Notes: generated by a model not told the origin, from the sequence alone. DNA of 7,356 nucleotides from an uncultured Bacillota bacterium (GCA_947179265.1 CAMXBB010000069.1:1-7356); one strand, 5' to 3'; counted from the first letter of the stretch, positions 1 through 5,142 are shown. Made by a program: numbers and translations.

Positions 1-1192
1 CAATATAGATTTTAACTTTAAAATAATAAAGTTCTTGGCTCCTATCGGTATATCTTTTTATACCTTACAAGCTATTGGATATTTAGTAGATGTTTATAAT
101 GGTAAAGCGGAATCAGAGAAAAATATTTTGAAATTAGCATTGTTTTTATCTTTCTTCCCACAAATAATGGAAGGACCAATTGCCAGATATGATGAAACTG
201 CTAAGTCTCTATATGAAGGACATAAATTAACTTATAAGAATCTAACGTTTGGTTATCAAAGAATTATGTTTGGGTTCTTTAAAAAGTTGGTAATAGCAGA
301 TCGTTTAAATATATTGGTTAAAACTGTTTTTGGTGATTACATGGCTTATAGTGGTATTGCATCATGGTTTGCTGTAATTGGATATACAGTAATGTTATAT
401 GCGGAATTTTCTGGGACCATGGATGTTGTAATTGGTACTGGTGAAGTATTCGGTATAAAGCTTCCTGAGAATTTCCGTCAACCATTCTTTGCTAAGAATA
501 TTTCAGAATTTTGGACAAGATGGCATATATCATTAGGGATGTGGTTTAGAAATTATATCTTCTATCCAGTATCTCTATCTAAACCTATGAAAAAGATTAC
601 TTCATCAGCGAGAAAAGTTTTAGGTAATCATTATGGGCCACTAATCAGCGGGTCTGTAGCTTTACTTTCTGTTTGGTTACTTAATGGTTTATGGCATGGA
701 GCAGGATGGAATTATATTTTCTTTGGATTATATCATTTTACTTTGATCTTATTAGGAAGCTTAACTGAAGGTTTAGTAGTTAGTCTATGTGCTAAATTTA
801 GTATTAATAGAGCAAACATCTTCTATAGAATATTCCAATCAGTTAAGATGACAATATTTGTATTTATTGGGGAATTATTCTTTAGAGCTCCAACTTTAGA
901 AATAGGTTTTGGAATGCTAAAGAGAATGTTTACTAATTTCAATATTCCTAAAGGAGAATTGTTATCTATTGGATTAGACATTCAAGATTATTTTATTCTA
1001 TTTATCGCAATAGTATTTATTTTCATAATTGGTTTACTAAGAGAGAAGAATGTTGAGATTAGAGAAGAAATAAGTAAGAAGCCAATATATATTAGATGGC
1101 CATTATATTATGCTTTAATAATGAGTATAATTATATTTGGTGCGTATGGAACTGGTTATGCTCCAGTAGATCCTATATATGCGGACTTTTAG
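1..1192 (+). CDS. MBOAT-family membrane O-acyltransferase (AlgI/DltB/PatA type), 5' end missing
   Basis: The reading frame is open to the left edge (first full codon at base 2), so the gene is cut by the window. 396 residues are visible; family members usually have about 450-500, so roughly the first 60-100 are missing. The TTG at 35 lies inside the conserved motif LAPIGISFYT and is not a start. The protein is polytopic. Hallmarks in order are PIGISFYTLQ, FFPQIMEGPIAR, the block FWTRWHISLGMWFRNYIF (His at 524-526) and LNGLWHGAGWNYIFFGLYH, whose His at 695-697 matches the family's presumed catalytic histidine. Known MBOAT proteins of this branch take an acyl group, normally acetyl, from the cytoplasm and deliver it across the membrane for O-acylation of envelope polymers, working with an SGNH or DltD-like partner. 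Such a partner follows 10 bp downstream and is probably in the same operon. The FYPVSLS tail of the histidine block looks more AlgI-like than DltB-like. The polymer acylated cannot be told from sequence. Confidence 0.9.
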   Translation, partial: NIDFNFKIIKFLAPIGISFYTLQAIGYLVDVYNGKAESEKNILKLALFLSFFPQIMEGPIARYDETAKSLYEGHKLTYKNLTFGYQRIMFGFFKKLVIADRLNILVKTVFGDYMAYSGIASWFAVIGYTVMLYAEFSGTMDVVIGTGEVFGIKLPENFRQPFFAKNISEFWTRWHISLGMWFRNYIFYPVSLSKPMKKITSSARKVLGNHYGPLISGSVALLSVWLLNGLWHGAGWNYIFFGLYHFTLILLGSLTEGLVVSLCAKFSINRANIFYRIFQSVKMTIFVFIGELFFRAPTLEIGFGMLKRMFTNFNIPKGELLSIGLDIQDYFILFIAIVFIFIIGLLREKNVEIREEISKKPIYIRWPLYYALIMSIIIFGAYGTGYAPVDPIYADF

Positions 1193-1202
1193 AGGTGATG
1201 AG

Positions 1203-2141
1203 ATGAGAAATGTATTGAAGAGTATATTATTCTTAGTTATATTATTAGTTCTTGTTGAAGCCTCTATCTGTATTCTGGTACCAAAAGGTAACTCTGATAA
1301 ATATAGTTTTCTTGAAAAAGCTGAATATGAAGTTTTACAAGAAGAAAAAGGTACTATAGATATAGTAGCTCTTGGTGATAGTCTTACATATTCATCTATC
1401 AATCCATTGCAAGTATGGAATGAGTATGGTTATACTATGTTTGATTTAGCAGAGCCAGCCTATATCATGAGTGATGCTTATAAGTATTTAGAAGCCGCAA
1501 TTGATTATCATAATCCGAAAATGGTAATTATGGAAGGGAACATGTTATTTAGAGACCCTAAAAGATATCCTTGGTATGATAAAACTGCTAAGAAGATTTC
1601 CAATTTGATACCAATAAATAGATATCATAATAATTGGAAAAAGCTTTTTAGCAATAGTCTAAAAAAAGGTAATTCTACTAAAGGATATAAATTGATAACG
1701 AAGACTGTTCCATCTACTAATTATGATTATATGGAATATTCTAAAGAAGTTAGAGAATTTCCTGACAAGAATATTGATTGGTTTAAAAAGATTCTTGATT
1801 TATGCGAGAAAAAGAAAATTGATTTTTTACTTGTAAGTACTCCTTCACAAGTTAGTGCAAACTTTCCAAGAAGGACAGCTCTTATTAGATTATCTAAAGA
1901 GTTAAACTTTTCATATATTGATTTAAATCTTGGTAATCCATTAGATATTGATTGGACTAAAGAGACTAAAGATGAAGGTGGTCATTTAAATTATTTGGGA
2001 GCTATAAAAGTATCTAGATATATTGGTAGATATTTAAAGAAAACAGGTAAATTTATAGATCATCGTAACAATGAAAAATATGCATCTTGGAATGATGCAT
2101 ATGAACAATTTAAAAAAGATTATGAAGCTAGTGTTGGATAA
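1203..2141 (+). CDS. SGNH-hydrolase-like, membrane-anchored partner of the MBOAT acyltransferase
   Basis: 312 residues. ATG 1203 is chosen because the Shine-Dalgarno GAGGTG lies 5 bases before it (1192-1197); an in-frame ATG at 1179 lies inside the upstream gene and has no ribosome site. Residues about 4-26 form one hydrophobic N-terminal anchor (signal-anchor type, no Cys lipobox seen), so the rest should be extracytoplasmic. The nucleophile block is ALGDSLTYSSINP, with Ser at residue 60 (1380-1382). The C-terminal block is DEGGHLNYLGA, with the catalytic-type His at residue 261. The region MVIMEGNMLF (108-117) could serve as the block with the oxyanion Asn. This set resembles DltD, AlgX and PatB-like proteins that complete acyl transfer started by an MBOAT protein, and the immediate upstream neighbour is an MBOAT gene. 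The usual acidic residue three places before the His is Glu 258 rather than Asp. The gene overlaps acpS tail to tail by 14 bp. The role is inferred from motifs plus neighbourhood. Confidence 0.78.
   Translation: MRNVLKSILFLVILLVLVEASICILVPKGNSDKYSFLEKAEYEVLQEEKGTIDIVALGDSLTYSSINPLQVWNEYGYTMFDLAEPAYIMSDAYKYLEAAIDYHNPKMVIMEGNMLFRDPKRYPWYDKTAKKISNLIPINRYHNNWKKLFSNSLKKGNSTKGYKLITKTVPSTNYDYMEYSKEVREFPDKNIDWFKKILDLCEKKKIDFLLVSTPSQVSANFPRRTALIRLSKELNFSYIDLNLGNPLDIDWTKETKDEGGHLNYLGAIKVSRYIGRYLKKTGKFIDHRNNEKYASWNDAYEQFKKDYEASVG
2074..2102 (-). terminator. Candidate intrinsic terminator for acpS, inside the SGNH gene
   Basis: Read on the minus strand there is a perfect 9-bp stem ATATGCATC/GATGCATAT (plus-strand 2078-2086 and 2094-2102) with a 7-base loop, followed by four to five T (plus-strand A tract 2074-2078). 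It lies 26 bp beyond the acpS stop codon, within codons 291-300 of the convergent SGNH gene. The stem is AT-rich and the T tract short, so strength is uncertain. Confidence 0.5.
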
Positions 2142-2481
2142 TACAAGATGCGATAGCATAATCTCCATCATGAGATATTGAAATACTGAGAGATTTATAT
2201 TCTGAAGTTGATAAGGAATTATGAAGTATTAAATATGGAGCAGAATCTTTATCATGAGTTATTTCAATATCGGTTAAGGCATAATCATTTATGCCTTTTT
2301 TTATTGCTTTTAAAAAGGCTTCTTTGCACGCAAATAATCCAGCAATAGTATCTGAACTATTATTATGTTTTTTTATATATTCTAGTTCTTCTTCTCTAAA
2401 GACTCTTTTCATAAAATTATCATTGATTTTTAGAGTATCAAATCTTGATATATTAACTATATCTATTCCATTAGATATCAT
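2128..2481 (-). CDS. acpS: Holo-[acyl-carrier-protein] synthase AcpS
   Basis: 117 residues, the normal AcpS size. The enzyme transfers 4'-phosphopantetheine from coenzyme A to a serine of apo-ACP, activating it for fatty-acid synthesis; it is cytosolic, normally trimeric and Mg-dependent. Visible signatures are the N-terminal NGIDIVNISRF with the metal-binding Asp 7, FREEELEYI (28-36), the block AGLFACKEAFLKAIKKGI with the metal-binding Glu 54, then TDIEI (70-74) and the C-terminal SISHDGDYAIASCI with His 104. The start ATG (complement of 2479-2481) is preceded by GGTGATC (complement of 2484-2490). The gene stands alone on the minus strand: it is divergent from yabG with a 62-bp shared promoter region and convergent with the SGNH gene with a 14-bp overlap. 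In B. subtilis acpS lies elsewhere, so its position here is not informative about function. Its codons 60-69 double as a plus-strand terminator hairpin. Confidence 0.95.
   Translation of the reverse strand: MISNGIDIVNISRFDTLKINDNFMKRVFREEELEYIKKHNNSSDTIAGLFACKEAFLKAIKKGINDYALTDIEITHDKDSAPYLILHNSLSTSEYKSLSISISHDGDYAIASCIIQH
2276..2302 (+). terminator. Intrinsic terminator of the MBOAT-SGNH operon, embedded antisense in acpS
   Basis: A perfect 9-bp stem AAGGCATAA/TTATGCCTT (2276-2284 and 2289-2297) with the 4-base loop TCAT, running into seven consecutive T (2296-2302). It is oriented for plus-strand transcription and begins 135 bp after the SGNH stop codon. No other plus-strand terminator is visible between that stop and yabG. 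On the other strand the same bases encode AcpS residues 60-69. Confidence 0.72.
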
Positions 2482-2496
2482 TTGATCACCAAAGTA

Positions 2497-2505
2497 ATTA
2501 TATCA
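2497..2505 (-). promoter_or_regulatory. Candidate extended -10 promoter of acpS
   Basis: On the minus strand the sequence reads TGATATAAT, a consensus TATAAT with the extended TGn motif (TATAAT is the complement of 2497-2502). No convincing -35 hexamer stands 16-18 bases upstream. Only six bases separate the -10 box from the Shine-Dalgarno GGTGATC, so the leader would be very short. Confidence 0.45.
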
Positions 2506-2520
2506 TAAAATAACTTATTA

Positions 2521-2529
2521 CATATAATA
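2521..2529 (+). promoter_or_regulatory. Candidate sigma-K-like -10 element ahead of yabG
   Basis: CATATAATA matches the Bacillus sigma-K -10 pattern CATAnnnTA exactly, and B. subtilis yabG is known to be sigma-K dependent. The -35 side is weak: TC rather than AC at 2503-2504, 16 bases upstream. The same bases contain TATAAT (2523-2528), so a sigma-A reading is equally possible. The predicted transcription start would fall at the edge of the ribosome site at 2534-2539, which counts against it. Confidence 0.3.
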
Positions 2530-2543
2530 CATTAGGTGATTGT

Positions 2544-3305
2544 ATGTTTGATGTAGGTCATAAAGTAACTAGAAAAAGTTATAACGATGATGTTGTCTTT
2601 TATATTGTAAGTATAAATAATAATATTGCCATATTAAAGGGTATAGATGTAAGGTTAATAGCTGATGCTCCAATAGAAGATTTAAATATGTCTGATCGAG
2701 TTGACAACTTTGAACCAGAATGTGATTTTGAATTATGTGATCGTGATGAATATTTTTATATGCCAGGGAAAATATTACATATTGATGGAGATGAAGATTA
2801 CCTAGAAAAAAGTTTGGAGTTTTATAAGAAAGCTGGAGTAATGGCAAGGGGAGTTGCTGTAAAAGAAAATGAGATACCTAATATTATCTCGAAATATCTA
2901 CAAGATACTAAACCCGATATTTTAGTTATAACAGGTCATGATTCATTTAACAAAAATGAAAACGATGAAAATAATATAAACAACTATAAGAATTCAAAAT
3001 ACTTTATAAAGGCAGTTCAGTTGGCTAGAGAATATGAAAAGAGTCATGAAAAGTTGGTTATTATTGCAGGAGCATGTCAAAGTGATTATGAAGATATAAT
3101 TAAGAGTGGTGCCAATTTCGCTTCTAGTCCTAAAAGAGTAAATATTCATGCTTTAGACCCTGCGATAATTGCTGTGAATATAGCTTATACTGATAAATCA
3201 AAAAATCTTGATATTAAGGAATTATTGAATAAAACAAAGTATGGTAAGAATGGTATTGGTGGATTAATGGGAAATGGTATGATGTATGTGGGGTACCCTA
3301 GATAA
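2544..3305 (+). CDS. yabG: Sporulation-specific protease YabG
   Basis: 253 residues; B. subtilis YabG is about 290, and the difference lies mainly in a shorter linker around residues 47-68. Recognisable stretches are the N-terminal VTRKSYNDDVVFYIV, then YFYMPGKILHIDGDEDYL (70-87), PDILVITGHDSF (124-135) with His 132, and IIAGACQSDYEDIIKSGANF (173-192) with Cys 178, followed by ASSPKRVNIHALDP. YabG is a cysteine-type peptidase (MEROPS U57 group) made late in sporulation; it trims spore-coat proteins in Bacillus and cortex-lysis precursors in C. difficile. The His in TGHD and the Cys in GACQS are the likely catalytic pair. The start ATG has AGGTGA four bases upstream (2534-2539). The gene is divergent from acpS and followed 59 bp later by spoVG, without a terminator between, so read-through into spoVG is possible. 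Its presence is strong evidence for an endospore former. Confidence 0.95.
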   Translation: MFDVGHKVTRKSYNDDVVFYIVSINNNIAILKGIDVRLIADAPIEDLNMSDRVDNFEPECDFELCDRDEYFYMPGKILHIDGDEDYLEKSLEFYKKAGVMARGVAVKENEIPNIISKYLQDTKPDILVITGHDSFNKNENDENNINNYKNSKYFIKAVQLAREYEKSHEKLVIIAGACQSDYEDIIKSGANFASSPKRVNIHALDPAIIAVNIAYTDKSKNLDIKELLNKTKYGKNGIGGLMGNGMMYVGYPR

Positions 3306-3319
3306 AAATATTGCAATTT

Positions 3320-3350
3320 ATGACAATATGTATTAAAATTAAAGTATAAT
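3320..3350 (+). promoter_or_regulatory. Candidate promoter of spoVG
   Basis: A perfect TATAAT (3345-3350) is preceded by ATGACA (3320-3325; five of six bases match TTGACA) with a long 19-base spacer. The -10 box ends three bases before the ribosome site GAGGTGA (3354-3360). No match to the sigma-H consensus used by B. subtilis spoVG was seen. Confidence 0.4.
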
Positions 3351-3364
3351 AGAGAGGTGACATG

Positions 3365-3640
3365 ATGGAGATTACTAATGTACGTGTACGTGTAGTTGAC
3401 AAAGAGAACTCAAAGATGAGAGGATTTGCATCAGTAACAATTGATAATCAATTTGTTGTTCATGATATAAGAATCCTTGAAGGTGAAAATGGATTGTTTT
3501 TGGCTATGCCAAGTAAACAAGTAGCACCTGGTGAATATAGAGATATAGCTCATCCAATTAATCCAGAAGCTCGTCAACTATTTTCAGACGCTATTTTAGC
3601 AGAATACGAAAAAGAAAAACAAGGCGCTAAGTCTGAATAA
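3365..3640 (+). CDS. spoVG: SpoVG family nucleic-acid-binding regulator
   Basis: 91 residues from the second of two adjacent ATGs. ATG 3365 gives the family-typical N-terminus MEITNVRVR and a 4-base gap to GAGGTGA (3354-3360); ATG 3362 would leave a gap of one base. Nearly the whole protein follows the SpoVG pattern: MRGFASVTIDNQFVVHDIRI (residues 18-37), GLFLAMPSKQ, the EYRDIAHPINPEAR block, and a charged C-terminus LAEYEKEKQ. SpoVG is a small cytosolic RNA/DNA-binding protein that affects asymmetric septation and sporulation in Bacillus, and virulence or envelope genes in other Firmicutes. It has its own promoter-like sequence and a clear terminator at 3643-3668, so it may be monocistronic or the tail of a yabG transcript. 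In B. subtilis it precedes glmU; here yabP follows instead. Confidence 0.95.
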   Translation: MEITNVRVRVVDKENSKMRGFASVTIDNQFVVHDIRILEGENGLFLAMPSKQVAPGEYRDIAHPINPEARQLFSDAILAEYEKEKQGAKSE

Positions 3641-3642
3641 AG

Positions 3643-3668
3643 AAAGATGTTTTATACATCTTTTTTTT
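3643..3668 (+). terminator. Intrinsic terminator after spoVG
   Basis: A perfect 8-bp stem AAAGATGT/ACATCTTT (3643-3650 and 3656-3663), 5-base loop TTTAT, and a run of eight T at 3661-3668. It starts two bases after the spoVG stop codon. Confidence 0.85.
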
Positions 3669-3675
3669 ATTGATA

Positions 3676-3706
3676 AGAATATATTTCTAGCTCATAAATA
3701 TATTCT
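3676..3706 (+). repeat. 11-bp perfect inverted repeat upstream of yabP
   Basis: AGAATATATTT (3676-3686) and AAATATATTCT (3696-3706) are exact reverse complements separated by 9 bases. The element sits between the spoVG terminator and the yabP ribosome site, and no T tract follows it. It could be an operator, a 5'-leader hairpin or a chance AT-rich palindrome. I looked for a sigma-E promoter here, as expected for yabP, and found no good -10 at proper spacing. Confidence 0.55.
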
Positions 3707-3720
3707 ATTAGGAGGATATT

Positions 3721-3990
3721 ATGGAAGCACCTAGTTTAAATCATGTAGTAAAGATTGTTGAAAGAAAAAGTATCATAATAAGTGGTATAAAACGAGTAAT
3801 TGATTTTGATGAAAAAGAATTTAACTTGGAATCAAATATGGGTAATATTATAGTAAAAGGAAATAATTTGGAAATGATTAAATTAGATACTATAGATGGA
3901 AGCGTATCTATTAAAGGAAGTATTGATAGCATTAATTATATGGATCAAAAGAAGAATGGGGATTCTATAATGAATAAATTGTTTAAATGA
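3721..3990 (+). CDS. yabP: Sporulation protein YabP
   Basis: 89 residues. The central part, about residues 21-69, follows the YabP/YqfC-family pattern ISGIKRVIDFDEKEFNLES, then MGNIIVKGNNLEMIKLD, then GSVSIKGSIDSINYMDQ. This is a small beta-rich domain with no membrane segment or signal peptide. YabP is a mother-cell sporulation protein in Bacillus, transcribed with yabQ under sigma-E; its biochemical activity is unknown. The start is well supported by a strong AGGAGG (3710-3715) five bases before the ATG. The stop codon TGA overlaps the ATG of the next gene (ATGA at 3987-3990), implying translational coupling. The order yabP-yabQ-divIC is the same as in B. subtilis, although the yabO gene that precedes yabP there is absent. 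The family assignment is firm on both sequence and gene order. Confidence 0.9.
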   Translation: MEAPSLNHVVKIVERKSIIISGIKRVIDFDEKEFNLESNMGNIIVKGNNLEMIKLDTIDGSVSIKGSIDSINYMDQKKNGDSIMNKLFK

Positions 3991-4244
3991 ATCAACTTAT
4001 ATATCTATTAATAATATTTATAATTTCTTTTTTCTTAGCATCTCTTTATATAGCATGCATTAATATGTACAAGATTGTTAAAGTATTTCTTACCTTAATA
4101 TCAATTGCAACATTAACAATCGTATGTTATATGTATAATTATTTTATATTTAATGAATATGTAGTACTAACGATACTTTATGCAATTTATTTTGCCTATG
4201 TAATCAAAGTTCGTATAAGAAAACATCTAAATAAAACTATATAA
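3987..4244 (+). CDS. yabQ: Short YabQ-like sporulation membrane protein
   Basis: 85 residues, almost all hydrophobic. Three probable membrane spans lie near residues 3-24, 33-54 and 58-73, and a basic tail KVRIRKHLNK suggests a cytosolic C-terminus. It starts on the ATGA overlapping the yabP stop and has no good ribosome site of its own, so translation probably depends on yabP. Its position between yabP and divIC is exactly that of yabQ, a sigma-E gene whose membrane protein is needed for spore cortex formation in B. subtilis. B. subtilis YabQ is about 211 residues, so this copy is reduced to less than half and keeps little recognisable sequence signature. The call therefore rests mainly on gene order and membrane topology. 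The last codons form the left arm of the terminator at 4224-4261. Confidence 0.6.
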   Translation: MNQLIYLLIIFIISFFLASLYIACINMYKIVKVFLTLISIATLTIVCYMYNYFIFNEYVVLTILYAIYFAYVIKVRIRKHLNKTI

Positions 4245-4261
4245 TTATTTAGATGCTTTTT
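4224..4261 (+). terminator. Intrinsic terminator overlapping the 3' end of the yabQ-like gene
   Basis: A perfect 11-bp stem CATCTAAATAA/TTATTTAGATG (4224-4234 and 4245-4255) with a 10-base loop, then C and five T (4257-4261). The left arm lies in the last codons of the gene and the loop contains its TAA stop (4242-4244). Confidence 0.75.
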
Positions 4262-4370
4262 ATTATATCTATACACTTACTGTATATTTTATAATGCAAA
4301 TACTTTACGAGTTTTATTAATTGAAAATGTAAAATTGTGCGTAAATAGTAATATTGGTGAAGTGCATTAA

Positions 4371-4399
4371 TTTAAATAAAAAAGTAAATTTGCTATTAT
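4371..4399 (+). promoter_or_regulatory. Candidate sigma-A promoter of divIC
   Basis: TTTAAA (4371-4376), a 17-base spacer and TATTAT (4394-4399), with an extended TGC motif directly before the -10 box. It lies at the end of a 173-bp gap after the yabQ-like gene in which no other gene or RNA was seen. The -10 box ends six bases before the ribosome site AAGGAG (4406-4411). Confidence 0.5.
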
Positions 4400-4417
4400 A
4401 TTAATAAGGAGATTATT

Positions 4418-4702
4418 ATGAAAAGGTATAGATTAAAATTATTCGTATACGTATTAGTTTTAATTGGAATTGCAGGATTCCTTTCTTTTTCATGCTTCAA
4501 TACTTGGAAAGCTATATATGAGAATCGAAGGCTTAAAATTGAGTTGGAAGAAAAATATAATAAACTTATCGATAAAGAAGAGACACTAACTGGTCAAGTA
4601 ACAAAGCTACAAGATCCAGAATATATTGCTAAGTATGCTAGAGAAAAGTATATGTATTCTAAGGATGATGAATTGATAATCGATATTCCAGAGGAAGAGT
4701 AA
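4418..4702 (+). CDS. divIC: DivIC/FtsB-type septum formation initiator
   Basis: 94 residues. It has a short basic cytoplasmic N-terminus (MKRYRLK), one membrane span at about residues 8-28, a charged coiled-coil stretch at about 33-62 (ENRRLKIELEEKYNKLIDKE), and the family C-terminal signature LQDPEYIAKYAREKYMYSKD ending in an acidic tail. DivIC forms a complex with FtsL and DivIB in the divisome and regulates septal peptidoglycan synthesis, both in growth and at the sporulation septum. The start ATG has AAGGAG six bases upstream. The location downstream of yabP and a yabQ-like gene matches B. subtilis. The terminator before it and its own promoter-like sequence suggest vegetative expression independent of yabPQ. 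The stop codon is two bases upstream of the -35 box of ssrA, and no terminator separates them. Confidence 0.92.
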   Translation: MKRYRLKLFVYVLVLIGIAGFLSFSCFNTWKAIYENRRLKIELEEKYNKLIDKEETLTGQVTKLQDPEYIAKYAREKYMYSKDDELIIDIPEEE

Positions 4703-4703
4703 T

Positions 4704-4732
4704 TTGAAATATCATTTGTTTTATGATATTAT
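4704..4732 (+). promoter_or_regulatory. Sigma-A promoter of ssrA
   Basis: TTGAAA (4704-4709; five of six match TTGACA), exactly 17 bases of spacer, and TATTAT (4727-4732) with an extended TGA motif. The predicted start is near 4739-4740, a few bases before the mature tmRNA end at 4746. This is the best-formed promoter in the window. Confidence 0.75.
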
Positions 4733-4745
4733 GTATCTCATAGAC

Positions 4746-5098
4746 GGGGTCGTATTTTGGTTTCGACAGGATACAGTCTTGATCTAGTTGCAGGTGGTGG
4801 CTACCCTAAGTAGCAAAATTTAAAATTAACTGACAATAAGTTTAGTTTTGCTCCAGTTTACGCTTAATATAGCGGGGAGCGCTGGTATTTTAATTCTTCC
4901 ATAGTTAAAATATTGGTTCATATATATGGGATATATCTATATTAGTTTCTATATGATATAGATGAATATTTATAGAATAGTATGTACTAGTTTGTTAGAT
5001 TACTTTTGTACATATGAAATAATTAATTCTAACTAAACCTGTAGAAGCTATTTAAAAGAGTATTTTGGACAGCAGTTCGAGTCTGCTCGGCTCCACCA
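4746..5098 (+). ncRNA. ssrA: Transfer-messenger RNA (tmRNA), one-piece
   Basis: 353 nt. tmRNA rescues ribosomes stalled on broken mRNAs: it is charged with alanine, then templates a degradation tag, and needs SmpB and EF-Tu. The ends form a tRNA-like domain. The acceptor GGGGTCG (4746-4752) pairs with CGGCTCC (5088-5094), including two G-U pairs, followed by discriminator A and encoded CCA (5096-5098). The T arm is AGCAG-TTCGAGT-CTGCT (5071-5087), and the conserved TTTCGACAGG of the 5' domain lies at 4761-4770. A hairpin GCTAC/GTAGC (4800-4804, 4810-4814) fits the pseudoknot before the tag. The tag frame is read from GAC 4832 to TAA 4865-4867 and gives DNKFSFAPVYA, preceded by the alanine from the charged end. 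The TAACT just before GAC matches the sequence before the resume codon I recall for B. subtilis. The ending APVYA differs from the common LAA. The AT-rich remainder should hold the other pseudoknots. Confidence 0.95.
4832..4867 (+). other. tmRNA proteolysis-tag reading frame
   Basis: Codons GAC AAT AAG TTT AGT TTT, then GCT CCA GTT TAC GCT and TAA encode DNKFSFAPVYA plus stop. The resume codon is inferred from the preceding TAACT, comparable with B. subtilis ssrA (tag AGKTNSFNQNVALAA, from memory). The other two frames here reach a stop earlier and give no hydrophobic, Ala-ending tail. There is a single in-frame stop rather than the tandem stops often seen. Confidence 0.75.
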
Positions 5099-5142
5099 TT
5101 TAGAATGAAACAAACTTTTCAGTTTGATTTAAATAAAAATAT

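Noticed and set aside
35..37. TTG as the start of the MBOAT gene
   Set aside because: It lies inside the conserved PIGISFYT region and the frame is open back to base 2 with plausible protein sequence, so the gene is simply cut by the window edge.
1179..1181. Earlier ATG for the SGNH gene
   Set aside because: It overlaps the MBOAT gene and has no ribosome site, while ATG 1203 has GAGGTG at a good distance and begins the hydrophobic anchor cleanly.
1115..1402. Minus-strand open frame of 95 codons across the MBOAT-SGNH junction
   Set aside because: It is antisense to two well-supported genes, with no family resemblance and Ser/Thr/Ile-rich low-complexity content.
2291..2485. Plus-strand open frame of 64 codons opposite acpS
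   Set aside because: It is an antisense shadow of a clear acpS gene with no ribosome site.
2569..2847. Minus-strand open frame opposite yabG
   Set aside because: It is antisense to a strongly conserved gene and rich in His, Leu, Gln and Tyr as expected of shadow translation.
3741..3932. Minus-strand open frame opposite yabP
   Set aside because: It is a shadow of yabP with no ribosome site or family resemblance.
3988..3990. TGA at the yabP end read as Trp (Mollicutes code)
   Set aside because: All other tryptophans are TGG, no gene contains in-frame TGA, and the ATGA overlap with the next gene is a classic coupled stop-start.
5071..5098. tmRNA 3' end as an integration (att) site for a mobile element
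   Set aside because: ssrA 3' ends are common integration targets, but no repeat of this sequence and no integrase occur in the window.
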